This document shows, piece after piece, positions 48,793 through 57,615 of a stretch of 64,000 nt of DNA; position 1 is the stretch's first letter; each line of letters starts with the position of its first letter. A program made the translations under genes and the position numbers. Origin of the DNA: Paraburkholderia fungorum (GTDB lineage: Bacteria > Pseudomonadota > Gammaproteobacteria > Burkholderiales > Burkholderiaceae); contig NZ_MCAS01000023.1 of the NCBI RefSeq assembly GCF_003610895.1, positions 341,732 to 405,731 on the forward strand, in the 5' to 3' direction. The notes beneath the pieces were generated by a model, which saw only the letters and a list, made by a program, of their open reading frames with translations, made no database searches and was not told where the DNA came from.

Positions 48793-49366
48793 GGCGTTGG
48801 CCTTTCCTTGATTTGTTATTGGTCTATTAGTGTTGCCCCTGTGCGGGGCGGCACCTACTTTTCTTTGCCTGCCGCAAAGAAAAGATAGGCAAAAGAAAGC
48901 GGCTCACCCCGCCAGCTCATAAGCGGGTCCCTCGCACAGCCACGGTAGTGGTGCATCTGGAATCTGTGTTCTCGCACATTCCGCCCTGGTGACAAGGCTG
49001 TCATACCTCCGGCGGCGCTACGCGCGCCGAAGCGCGGTTCGAGAACCAGCGCGTTTTTTGGCACATCGCCGAGGCGACGCCGATGGCCCCCGCTACGCGA
49101 AACGAAACCTCTGGTTTCCCTTGCAGACCCGTCCGCGACGCACGCAGTGCGGAGTGGGAGCGGATGAGCCCTGTGCCGCTAACGCGAAGTGTGCGAGAAC
49201 ACGGATTCCAGATGCACCACTACCCCCTCCAAGCCAGGGGACCCGCTTATGAGCTGGCGGGGTGAGCCGCTTTCTTTGCTTATCTTTCTTTGCGGCGGCA
49301 AAGAAAGTAAGTGCCGCCCCGCACAGGGGCAACACTAATAGACCACTAAGAAATCAAGGAAAGCCC
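48793..49366. repeat. Large palindromic repeat element, copy B (574 bp)
   Basis: Second copy of the element at 402-1196. The left arm (about 48793-48978) and right arm (about 49189-49366) are inverted repeats, sharing with copy A the blocks GTTGCCCCTGTGCGGGGCGG, CCAGCTCATAAGCGGGTCCC and GTGGTGCATCTGGAATC. The core keeps the asymmetric blocks beginning CCCTGGTGACAAGG and TCGCCGAGGCGA but lacks about 220 bp present in copy A. It sits between two convergent genes. Flanks at 48687-48792 (T/G-rich, with a partial duplicate of the GTTGGCCTTTCCTTG end) and 49367-49469 (A/C-rich) hold no gene. Confidence 0.9.
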
Positions 49367-49469
49367 AACACCGCAGACCCACAGACAAAACAAACCACCA
49401 ACAAATCAAGAAAAAACCAAAACCACATACAAACAAAAACAAGCGCCGCGAAGGCCAAAAAAAACCCGA

Positions 49470-51386
49470 CTAATCCCGCGCCGAAGACGCCGCCCCATGA
49501 CTTAACCAGTCAAGCACAGCCGTAGCATCATCATCCGCGCCTTGTCGCGCCTTAGCGACCGTCTCAGCCACATCCTCGCTCGGCACGGCGCGCCGAATCG
49601 CCACACCCACAGCAAGAATATCAATCATCACAAGATGCAAGATCCGCGAAATCATCGACAACTGCGACTCGCGAATCTCAATGTGATCGGTCTCCAACGC
49701 GACAGTGGCCCGCTTGGCCAGCGGCGTATTGCTCGACGTAATAGCAATCACCTTGGCCCCCGCCTGCATGGCGACATCCAGCACACGCAGCAGCTCAGGC
49801 GCACGTCCTGACTTGGACACGGCAACTATCACATCACCCTTGCCGAGCAAGGCAGCCGACGCCGCCTGCATATACAGATCGCCATAAGCAATCGTCGGAA
49901 TACCAAACCGGAAGAACTTGTAATGCGCATCCTGCGCGACGATGTTCGAATTGCCGAGCCCATAAAACTCGATCCGCCGCGCGCCGTTCAACAGATCGAT
50001 GGCCCGCTCGACCTGGTCGAAATTCAAATGCTCCCGCAACTGCAAAATCGCCGACACGGTGTTGTCGAGCACCTTCGCACCGAAGTCCGTCGCGGTATCG
50101 CCCAGATGCACCTGGCTGTGACTCACCGGAATCGTGCCGGTCAAACCCGTCGCCAGCTTCAGCTTGAAATCGGACAGGCCCTGGCAGCCAAGCGAGCGGC
50201 AAAAGCGGATCACCGTCGGCTGGCTCACGTCGGCCTTGCGCGCGATATCCACGATCGGATCGTTGATGATCGAACGCGGATGATTCAACGCGAGATCGGC
50301 CACACGGCGCTCGGCCGGCGTCAACGCATCGCGCATCTGGCGAATCCGCTCGAACACGGCCGATGAACTGCCGCCCGTGCGGTTCGACAACTGTTCCGCG
50401 AGAATCGCCGAAACCCCCAGAAACGCGGGGTATTCAGCGGTAATCACGTAGGTCGGCACGTTCTGCAAATATGCCTCGAAGCGGCCCTTCGCCTCGAAGC
50501 GCTTGCGAAACGACGAGCGCGCGAAGAATTCGCCGAGCCGCGGCACCACGCCGCCGCCAATGTAAATGCCGCCCAGTGCGCCGAGCGTCACCGCGATGTT
50601 GCCCGCGAAGGTGCCGAGAATTCCGCAGAACACATCGACGGATTCGGCCGCGAGCGGCTCGCCTTCCATCGCGCGTTTGACGATCTCGATCGTGTCGACG
50701 TTCGCCGCCACACGCTTCTTGTCGCGACCGGCCAGCGCACGGTAAATCACCTCGATGCCGGGGCCCGCCGCCACACGCTCGAACGAGACGTGCGACCACT
50801 TCTTGCGCGCGTACTGCAGCACGATGTCTTCGCGCTCGTCGGCCGGCGCGAAGGTGGCGTGGCCGCCTTCGCTGCCCAGCGCGATCCAGCGGTCGTCGGC
50901 CGGAATCAGGCCGGATACGCCCATGCCGGTACCCGGGCCGAGCAGGCCGATCACGCTGTTCGGACGGCGCGTGCCGCCGCCTACCTGCACGCGTTGCGTG
51001 TCGGTCAGGCCAGGCAGCGCCATGGCCAGCGCGGTAAAGTCGTTCACCACCAGCAGCGTGTCGAAGCCGAGCGTACGGCGCGTGGCTTCGATCGAAAAGC
51101 TCCAGTCGTGATTGGTCATCCTGACCTGATCGCCGTCGACCGGATTCGCAATCGCAATCGCCGCGTGATTCACGCGGCCGATCCTGGTGTCCTTCAGGTA
51201 CTTCTTGATGACTTCGGCAACGCCCGGATAGTCCGCGCACGGATAGACCTGCACCGAGCTGATCTCGCCGGGGCTGGTTTCGAGCGCGAAGCGCGCGTTG
51301 GTGCCGCCGATGTCGGCGAGCAGCCTCGGTCCATCGGCGTGCTGGCCCGCGCCCGGAACAGCCTTAGTTTGCACACCAGTAGACAT
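49470..51386 (-). CDS. glk: Bifunctional glucokinase / HexR-type (RpiR) transcriptional regulator
   Basis: 638 residues. Residues 1-340 are a glucokinase of the ROK-unrelated Glk family: ATP site 'LLADIGGTNARFALE', catalytic Asp in 'VVNDFTALAMALPG', 'GPGTGMGVSGLIP'. Residues 345-425 are an RpiR helix-turn-helix ('IARKADVSQPTVIRFCR'), and residues 470-610 are a SIS sugar-phosphate-binding domain ('FYGLGNSNIVAQDA', 'VIVAVSKSGRAPELL'). This fusion is characteristic of Burkholderia relatives. The regulator half is HexR-like, so the protein both makes glucose-6-phosphate and can sense a downstream sugar phosphate, probably KDPG. It overlaps pgl by 23 bp in the zwf-pgl-glk unit. Confidence 0.93.
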   Translation of the reverse strand: MSTGVQTKAVPGAGQHADGPRLLADIGGTNARFALETSPGEISSVQVYPCADYPGVAEVIKKYLKDTRIGRVNHAAIAIANPVDGDQVRMTNHDWSFSIEATRRTLGFDTLLVVNDFTALAMALPGLTDTQRVQVGGGTRRPNSVIGLLGPGTGMGVSGLIPADDRWIALGSEGGHATFAPADEREDIVLQYARKKWSHVSFERVAAGPGIEVIYRALAGRDKKRVAANVDTIEIVKRAMEGEPLAAESVDVFCGILGTFAGNIAVTLGALGGIYIGGGVVPRLGEFFARSSFRKRFEAKGRFEAYLQNVPTYVITAEYPAFLGVSAILAEQLSNRTGGSSSAVFERIRQMRDALTPAERRVADLALNHPRSIINDPIVDIARKADVSQPTVIRFCRSLGCQGLSDFKLKLATGLTGTIPVSHSQVHLGDTATDFGAKVLDNTVSAILQLREHLNFDQVERAIDLLNGARRIEFYGLGNSNIVAQDAHYKFFRFGIPTIAYGDLYMQAASAALLGKGDVIVAVSKSGRAPELLRVLDVAMQAGAKVIAITSSNTPLAKRATVALETDHIEIRESQLSMISRILHLVMIDILAVGVAIRRAVPSEDVAETVAKARQGADDDATAVLDWLSHGAASSARD

Positions 51387-52086
51387 CGAGTCTCACTCCC
51401 TTGTCGTTTGCCAACTGCGAGATGGCATTTTTTTGTAGCGAAGCGGCGGCGGCATTCAGCACGTCCATCTTTCGCGGTCCTGCGATCAGCAAAAACAGAT
51501 GCTTCACTTCTTTCAGCGCGGAGAGCGACCAGCTCACGCGTGCATGCGGCGCGCTGCCGGGATGCACGGCAACGAAGCGCTCGGGCGTGGTGATCGCGTA
51601 ATCCCATTCGGGCGCATCCGCGAAAATCGACGCGGTGTGGCCGTCTTCGCCCATGCCGAGAATCGCGACATCCGGCACGGCGCTAAAGCGCGGGTCGGCG
51701 TTCAGCGCGGCAACATGCGCGTTCAGATCCTGCGTCGCGTCCACCAGCGGCCAGAAAGTGGCGTGTTTCGCGGCGTTCTGCAACAGCGTGTCATGCACGA
51801 GTTGTGAATTGCTCGCGCTGTCCGTCTCCGGCACCCAGCGATCGTCGACCAGCGTCACGGCAATGCGCGCCCAGTCGAAGGGTTGCGTGGACAACGTCTG
51901 CAGGAACGGACGTGGACTGGTGCCGCCGGACACTGCAAGGACTGCCGGCCGCGCGCCAGGATGTGGCGTGCCCGCGGCGGCCGTGGCCGCCTGTGCGGCG
52001 AGCGACGCATGTAACGCGTCGCCAACCGCTTTCGCCAACGCGTCGGATTGGGCGCGTTGATCGTCGAAAGCGTGAAGCTCGATCAC
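51364..52086 (-). CDS. pgl: 6-phosphogluconolactonase
   Basis: 240 residues from GTG at 52086, with GGAGGAG 2-3 nt upstream of it. The family's 'AVSGGTSPRPFLQTL' substrate loop, 'VTLVDDRWVP' and 'LGMGEDGHTASIFAD' (with the catalytic His) are all present. It hydrolyses the lactone made by Zwf. It lies between zwf and glk. The 23-bp overlap with glk suggests coupled translation. Confidence 0.93.
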   Translation of the reverse strand: MIELHAFDDQRAQSDALAKAVGDALHASLAAQAATAAAGTPHPGARPAVLAVSGGTSPRPFLQTLSTQPFDWARIAVTLVDDRWVPETDSASNSQLVHDTLLQNAAKHATFWPLVDATQDLNAHVAALNADPRFSAVPDVAILGMGEDGHTASIFADAPEWDYAITTPERFVAVHPGSAPHARVSWSLSALKEVKHLFLLIAGPRKMDVLNAAAASLQKNAISQLANDKGVRLDVYWCAN

Positions 52087-52282
52087 TTCTCCTCCGTGCT
52101 GCTTTCTTGTTAGATCTGCGGAACGTGCCGTGCTGCTCTCGCGCGATGCCTGCAAGCGGGATGACTTGCAGGTGCCTTCGTGATACCGGCGCCGTTCCGT
52201 TCAGTTCGTCAGTGGATCCCGCAGGCGCTGCGCTGTGCTTCGATCGTAATCGGGCAACGCGCGGCGCCGTAATTCAATTGCT

Positions 52283-53746
52283 TCAATTCTCTTCCTCGAG
52301 CCAGCAGGTGCCATGCTGCGCCAGCATCGCGCTCGCCGCGGCCGGTCCCCACGTGCCTGCTGCATACGGCTTGGGCGGCTTGTTCGACGCGGCCCATTCG
52401 TTGAGGATAGGCTCGACCCAGCGCCATGCCGCTTCCTGCTCGTCACGCCGCACAAACAGCGCGAGGCGGCCGTTGATGACATCGAGCAACAGGCGCTGAT
52501 ACGCCTCCATCTGCCCTTCGCGGAAGAACCGGTCAAATGCGAGGTCGAGGTGGACGCTGGCGAGGTTCATGCCTTCGCCCGGTTGCTTGGCCAGACAGTA
52601 GAGACGAATGGTCTCGTTCGGCTGCAAACGGATCACCAGGCGATTCGCACCGCCGCGCAACGCGGACGCGCCCAACGCCGAATGCGGCACCGCACGAAAA
52701 TTCACCACGATCTCAGCGACACGGTCCGCAAGACGCTTGCCGGTGCGCAGGAAGAACGGCACGCCGGCCCAGCGCCAGTTCTCGATTTCCACCTTCAGCG
52801 CAACGAAGGTTTCGGTCGTGCTCTCCGGCTTCACGCCAGGTTCGGTAGCATACGCCGGCACCGCGTTGCCGCGGATCACGCCCGCATGATACTGGCCGCG
52901 CACCGCGACCTTGCCAATATCGCGCGGATCGATCGGCTTCAAGGCGCGCAGCACACGCAGCTTCTCGTCACGCACCGAGTCGGAATCCATCGAATGCGGC
53001 GGTTCCATCGCGACGATGGAAAGCAGTTGCAGCAAATGGTTCTGCACCATGTCGCGCAATGCGCCGGTGTTGTCGTAGAAGTCGCCGCGCGCTTCCACGC
53101 CGAGTTCTTCCGCAATCGTAATCTGGATGCTTTCCACCCATTCGCGGCGCCACAGCGGCTCGAACAGCACATTGCCGAAGCGCAGGGCGAGCAGGTTCTG
53201 CACCGGCTCCTTGCCGAGGTAGTGATCGATCCGGTAGATCTGTTCTTCAGCGAAGATTTCACCGACTGCATCATTAATTGCGTTGGACGACTTGAGGTCG
53301 TAGCCGAGCGGCTTTTCCAGCACGATGCGCGAATTTTCGTTGAGCCCCACCGACGCCAGCGCGTGGCAGATCGGCACGAACAGCGACGGACCCGTTGCCA
53401 GATAGAACACCCGAATGCCGGGCAGGCCGCTCACGGCGTCGCGCAGCAGCACGAAGTCTTCAGGCTTGCCCAGATCGATCTTCACGAACTCGATCCGATC
53501 GAGGAAGCTCGCCCATGCGGCTTCATCCAGACCGTTCTTCGACACGTGCGGCTTGACGTGCTCGTTGACCCATTCCAGGTAGCCGGCACGATCCGCCACA
53601 TGCCGCGCAACCGCGAAGATCTTGCCGCTGTCGGCCAGCATGCCACCTGCACGGTGCGCTTCAAACAGTGCCGGCAGGATCTTGCGCATCGACAGATCGC
53701 CAGTTCCGCCGAAGAGAACGAAGGTGAAGCTTGAATCGGTTTGCAT
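52283..53746 (-). CDS. zwf: Glucose-6-phosphate 1-dehydrogenase
   Basis: 487 residues from the ATG at 53746, with CGGAG 5 nt upstream. The coenzyme site is 'LFGGTGDLSMRKILPA' and the active-site signature is 'RIDHYLGKEPVQN'. The conserved C-terminal 'EAAWRWVEPIL' follows. Zwf opens the Entner-Doudoroff and pentose-phosphate routes and supplies NADPH. It is first in the zwf-pgl-glk unit, about 200 bp ahead of pgl. Its promoter overlaps the HexR-like operator at 53827-53845. Confidence 0.96.
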   Translation of the reverse strand: MQTDSSFTFVLFGGTGDLSMRKILPALFEAHRAGGMLADSGKIFAVARHVADRAGYLEWVNEHVKPHVSKNGLDEAAWASFLDRIEFVKIDLGKPEDFVLLRDAVSGLPGIRVFYLATGPSLFVPICHALASVGLNENSRIVLEKPLGYDLKSSNAINDAVGEIFAEEQIYRIDHYLGKEPVQNLLALRFGNVLFEPLWRREWVESIQITIAEELGVEARGDFYDNTGALRDMVQNHLLQLLSIVAMEPPHSMDSDSVRDEKLRVLRALKPIDPRDIGKVAVRGQYHAGVIRGNAVPAYATEPGVKPESTTETFVALKVEIENWRWAGVPFFLRTGKRLADRVAEIVVNFRAVPHSALGASALRGGANRLVIRLQPNETIRLYCLAKQPGEGMNLASVHLDLAFDRFFREGQMEAYQRLLLDVINGRLALFVRRDEQEAAWRWVEPILNEWAASNKPPKPYAAGTWGPAAASAMLAQHGTCWLEEEN

Positions 53747-53816
53747 GAGTCTCCGTCGATATCCTGGGGCCGCCGTGGTGCTCGGAAAGGGCGACCGTAG
53801 TCCGATAAAATATTTT

Positions 53817-53845
53817 TTGACACTGAATTGTAGTTTAACTACAAT
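53817..53845 (+). promoter_or_regulatory. Sigma-70 promoter directed at the glucose transporter operon
   Basis: TTGACA (53817-53822), 17-bp spacer, TACAAT (53840-53845): a near-consensus promoter. The operator palindrome covers its spacer and -10 box. The transcript would have a leader of about 425 nt before gtsA. Confidence 0.75.
53827..53845. promoter_or_regulatory. HexR-like operator between zwf and the gts operon
   Basis: A near-perfect palindrome (ATTGTAGTTTAACTACAAT) resembling the known HexR site TGTARTTAAATTACA-type consensus. It sits on the -10 boxes of two divergent promoters, and the regulator domain is encoded in the glk fusion of the same cluster. Together these make a local feedback circuit likely. 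Confidence 0.8.
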
Positions 53846-53854
53846 CCAAATCAA
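53827..53854 (-). promoter_or_regulatory. Divergent promoter for zwf-pgl-glk
   Basis: On the minus strand, TTGATT (53849-53854), 16-bp spacer, TACAAT (53827-53832). It overlaps the plus-strand promoter and the same operator. Confidence 0.55.
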
Positions 53855-54278
53855 GAGGTAGCGCTAATTCGATGAAAAAAGCGTGCGCTGTGAGGCTGGT
53901 TGCGCGTTTTCCCGAATCGGCAGGCGTCCCCTGCATGTTAACGGACATTGCGTGCGAGCACGCGCCAGCATGCCCCCCGGCGGCCCTTACGGAAAGCCGG
54001 AAGGCGGGTCTGGCGTCAGGGTTAACGTGTGAGGCACCTCGAGTCTGCCGCGCGCGACGCGGGCAGGCAAAAATCAAAAGAGGAGACAGTCAGTTGCATC
54101 CCGAACCACTCATCTCTTGAGCTTCCAGCGGCCGGATATCGGTCCGCCGGCACATGCGTGAAGCATGCGCCCGACCGTGCTCGATCGCCCAGTGTTTTGC
54201 CTGTTTGAACCAACCACAGCACCCTGGCGACATCAGGGGCCATTTGTTTTTTGTTCAGGTGTCTGGAGGAGATAAGCA

Positions 54279-55526
54279 ATGAAATTTCGCGCGATCATGG
54301 GCGCTTTGTGCGCCGCAGGTCTGATGTGTGGCGTCTCGGCCGTGCAGGCTGCCGAGTCGATCGAAGTGTTGCACTGGTGGACTTCGGGCGGCGAATCGAA
54401 AGCCGTCGGCGTCCTCAAGGACGACATGACGAAGCAGGGTTACACGTGGAAGGACTTCGCGGTTGCTGGCGGCGCAGGTGCGGCTGCCATGACGGCACTC
54501 AAGACGCAGGTGATCTCGGGTAATGCGCCGAGCGCCGCGCAGATCAAGGGTCCGCTGATCCAGGACTGGGCTTCGCAAGGTGTGCTGGTGCCGATCGACG
54601 CCGCAGCAGGCGACTGGAAGAAGAACCTGCCGCCGGAAATCGACAAGATCATGCACGCAGACGGTCATTACGTCGCTGCGCCGTTCTCGGTGCACCGCGT
54701 GAACTGGCTGTACATCAACAAGGCGGCATTGGACAAGGCCGGCGGCAAGGTGCCGACCACGTGGCCTGAGTTCTTCGCCGTGGCTGACAAGATGAAAGCC
54801 GCCGGCATCCAGCCGATCGCGATGGGCGGTCAGCCGTGGCAAGACCTGACGCTGTGGGAAGACGTCGTGCTGTCGCAAGGCGCGGGCTTCTACAAGAAGG
54901 CGCTGGTCGACCTCGACGAGAAGACGCTGACGTCGGACCAGATGGTCGGCGTGTTCGACACGGTCCGCAAGATCCAGGGTTACTTCGACGCGGGCCGCAC
55001 GGGCCGTGACTGGAACCTGGCAACGGCCATGGTCATCAACGGCAAGGCCGGCATGCAGTTCATGGGCGACTGGGCGAAGGGCGAGTTCGCCAACGCCGGC
55101 AAGAAGGCGGGTTCGGACTACGTCTGCGCTGCGGTTCCGGGCACGGAAAAGTCGTACACGTTCAACGTCGACTCGTTCGTGTTCTTCCAGCAGAAGGGCC
55201 AGACGGGTGCAACGCCGGGTCAACTGGCGCTGGCCAAGACGATCATGTCGCCGGACTTCCAGGAGCAGTTCAGCCTGAACAAGGGTTCGATCCCGGTTCG
55301 TCTGGGCGTGTCGATGGCCAAGTTCGACGACTGCGCGAAGAAGTCGTACGCGGATGAACAGGTGGCGATCAAGTCGGGCGGCTATGTGCCTTCGCTGGCA
55401 CACGGCATGGCGCAACCGGATGCAGCAGCCGGTGCGATCTCGGACGTGGTTACGAAGTTCATGAACTCGCAGCAGGATTCGAAGAGCGCAGTTGCCGCGC
55501 TTGCGAAGGCTGCGAAGACCAAGTAA
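54279..55526 (+). CDS. gtsA: Glucose (sugar) ABC transporter substrate-binding protein
   Basis: 415 residues with GGAGGAG 8 nt upstream. A signal peptide is clear ('GALCAAGLMCGVSAVQAA'). The mature sequence starts 'ESIEVLHWWTSGGESKAVG', typical of the family 1 sugar-binding proteins that serve as GtsA in pseudomonads and Burkholderia. It collects the sugar in the periplasm and delivers it to GtsBC. The shared control region with zwf points to glucose. A stem-loop follows the gene. The 425-nt leader has no other convincing gene. Confidence 0.9.
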   Translation: MKFRAIMGALCAAGLMCGVSAVQAAESIEVLHWWTSGGESKAVGVLKDDMTKQGYTWKDFAVAGGAGAAAMTALKTQVISGNAPSAAQIKGPLIQDWASQGVLVPIDAAAGDWKKNLPPEIDKIMHADGHYVAAPFSVHRVNWLYINKAALDKAGGKVPTTWPEFFAVADKMKAAGIQPIAMGGQPWQDLTLWEDVVLSQGAGFYKKALVDLDEKTLTSDQMVGVFDTVRKIQGYFDAGRTGRDWNLATAMVINGKAGMQFMGDWAKGEFANAGKKAGSDYVCAAVPGTEKSYTFNVDSFVFFQQKGQTGATPGQLALAKTIMSPDFQEQFSLNKGSIPVRLGVSMAKFDDCAKKSYADEQVAIKSGGYVPSLAHGMAQPDAAAGAISDVVTKFMNSQQDSKSAVAALAKAAKTK

Positions 55527-55547
55527 GTAGCGTCAAGCGAAGTCATG

Positions 55548-55581
55548 CGCCTGGCCGTTCCCTGCGGGGGCGCCAGGCGCG
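55548..55581 (+). promoter_or_regulatory. Intercistronic stem-loop between gtsA and gtsB
   Basis: GCGCCTGG pairs with CCAGGCGC around an 18-nt loop, with no T-run. Such hairpins after binding-protein genes often stabilise the upstream message and lower expression of the permease genes. Confidence 0.5.
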
Positions 55582-55723
55582 TTCTTCGGAATGCTTGCAG
55601 CCGTTGCGTTACTTAGGGCGAGACGCTTCACCCCTGGTTTCATCGAGTCACACCTATGCCGTTGCGGCCTCGCGCTTTCATGCGTGAGCGATCCGGCGGT
55701 ACAGTTTCAGCAGGAGTCGAGTA

Positions 55724-56662
55724 GTGACTGCTTCTATCAGCGGAAACGGGAAAACGGCCACCGTGACCCGCCGCACGTCGCCGATGGCGGCCCTCGCCGA
55801 TCGCTGGATTCCGAAGCTGGTGCTCGCACCCAGCGTCGTGATCAGCCTGATCTTCGTGTATGGCTTCATCGCTATTACCGGCTATCTGTCGCTGTCGAAT
55901 TCGCGACTGATGCCACGCTATGATTTTGTCGGTCTCGATCGTTATCGCGAACTGTTCGATAACGATGTGTTCTGGACCTCGGCTGCCAACCTCGGCTGGT
56001 TCGGCATTCCGTTTATCGCTATCTGTATCGGCCTCGGCCTGTTCCTCGCGATCCTGCTCGATCAGCAGATTCGCAATGAAGGCGCGCTGCGCGCCGTGTT
56101 CCTTTATCCGATGGCGCTCTCGTTCATCGTGACGGGTACGGCATGGCAGTGGATCATGACGCCGAGCGTCGGCCTCGAAAAGGTGTTCCACGACTGGGGC
56201 TGGACGAGCTTTTCGTTCAGCTGGCTCGGCGACCCTGACAAGGCGATTTTCTGCGTCGTGATCGCGGCGGTATGGCAATCCACCGGCTTCGTGATGGCGC
56301 TGTTTCTCGCGGGCCTGCGCGGTGTCGACGGTGAAATCTTCAAGGCCGCGCAGATGGACGGTGCGGGCTTGCCTACCATCTATCGCAAGATCGTGATTCC
56401 GAGCATGCGCCCGGTGTTCTTCTCCGTGCTGCTGATTCTTTGCCACATCACGATCAAGACCTTCGACCTGGTCGTTGCGTTGACCGCGGGCGGCCCGGGT
56501 ACGTCTTCGTCGCTGCCGGCTATTTTCATGTACACGTTTTCGTTCAATCGCGGGCAGCTGGGCGTCGGCGCGGCATCGTCGATGATGATGCTCGCTACCG
56601 TTGTGGCCGTGCTCGTGCCGCTGATGTATCTGGAATCGAGGAGCACCCGCAATGCAGCCTAA
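55724..56662 (+). CDS. gtsB: Sugar ABC transporter permease
   Basis: 312 residues using GTG at 55724, with CAGGAG 7-8 nt upstream. Six hydrophobic helices are visible, such as 'LVLAPSVVISLIFVYGFIAI'. The EAA loop that contacts the ATPase is 'EIFKAAQMDGAGLPTIYRKI'. It is the MalF-type half of the channel. Its C-terminus overlaps the gtsC start by 11 bp. Confidence 0.9.
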   Translation: MTASISGNGKTATVTRRTSPMAALADRWIPKLVLAPSVVISLIFVYGFIAITGYLSLSNSRLMPRYDFVGLDRYRELFDNDVFWTSAANLGWFGIPFIAICIGLGLFLAILLDQQIRNEGALRAVFLYPMALSFIVTGTAWQWIMTPSVGLEKVFHDWGWTSFSFSWLGDPDKAIFCVVIAAVWQSTGFVMALFLAGLRGVDGEIFKAAQMDGAGLPTIYRKIVIPSMRPVFFSVLLILCHITIKTFDLVVALTAGGPGTSSSLPAIFMYTFSFNRGQLGVGAASSMMMLATVVAVLVPLMYLESRSTRNAA

Positions 56663-57509
56663 GATGACGATCAGCCGTGCCGTCATTTATGCGGCCTTGT
56701 TTCTGTTTGCCCTGTATTTCCTGTTTCCGCTGTACGTGATGCTGTCCACGTCGTTCAAGGACATCGACCAGCTGCGCTCCGGCAATCTGCTCACGCCGCC
56801 GACTCACTGGACAATCGATCCGTGGATCAAGGCATGGAGCGGTGCATGTACCGGGGTGCGCTGCGACGGTATGCAGCCGTTCTTCATGAACTCCGTGCGC
56901 ATGGTGATTCCGGCCGTGCTGATCTCGTCGATCATCGGCGCGTTCAACGGTTATGTGCTCACGCACTGGCGTTTCCGTGGCGCGGATCCGATCTTCACCA
57001 TGATCCTGGTCGGCTGCTTCATTCCGTTCCAGGCAATCCTGCTGCCGATGGCGCGTTTCGAAGGCCTGCTTGGCCTGTCGAACACGACGACCGGTCTGGT
57101 GGTAGTGCACGTGATCTACGGTATCGCCTTCACCACGATGTTCTTCCGCAACTTCTACGTGAGTATTCCGGCTGAGCTCGTGAAGGCCGCGCGGATCGAC
57201 GGTGCGGGTTTCTTCACGATCTTCACGAAGATTCTCATGCCGGTGTCGCTGCCGATTTTCATGGTGTGCCTGATCTGGCAATTCACGCAGATCTGGAATG
57301 ACTTCCTGTTCGGGATTGTGTTCTCCGGTGTCGATTCGATGCCGATCACGGTGGCGCTGAACAACCTCGTGAACACCTCGACCGGCGTGAAGGAATACAA
57401 CGTGGACATGGCCGGCGCGATCATCGCCGCACTGCCGACCTTGCTCGTCTACATCGTCGCCGGCCGATATTTCGTGCGCGGTCTGACGGCGGGCGCAGTC
57501 AAGGGCTAG
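56652..57509 (+). CDS. gtsC: Sugar ABC transporter permease (MalG-type)
   Basis: 285 residues. The first helix is 'VIYAALFLFALYFLFPLYVM'. The EAA loop is 'AELVKAARIDGAGFFTIFTK', and 'WNDFLFGIVFSG' is typical of MalG-type permeases. It pairs with GtsB in the inner membrane. It overlaps gtsB by 11 bp and is followed 106 bp later by the ATPase gene. Confidence 0.9.
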   Translation: MQPKMTISRAVIYAALFLFALYFLFPLYVMLSTSFKDIDQLRSGNLLTPPTHWTIDPWIKAWSGACTGVRCDGMQPFFMNSVRMVIPAVLISSIIGAFNGYVLTHWRFRGADPIFTMILVGCFIPFQAILLPMARFEGLLGLSNTTTGLVVVHVIYGIAFTTMFFRNFYVSIPAELVKAARIDGAGFFTIFTKILMPVSLPIFMVCLIWQFTQIWNDFLFGIVFSGVDSMPITVALNNLVNTSTGVKEYNVDMAGAIIAALPTLLVYIVAGRYFVRGLTAGAVKG

Positions 57510-57615
57510 ACGCGGGGTTAAACCATACGCATCGCGGCGGGGCGTCGTTAATAGTGCGCCGCCGTCATTCGACCAGAAGTTTTCAAGCGGTACCAGAGAC
57601 AAGAGGATTCACAGC

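Noticed and set aside
53872..54120. 82-codon frame in the gts leader
   Set aside because: Cys/Arg-rich translation with no family resemblance, and a poorly spaced ribosome-binding site.
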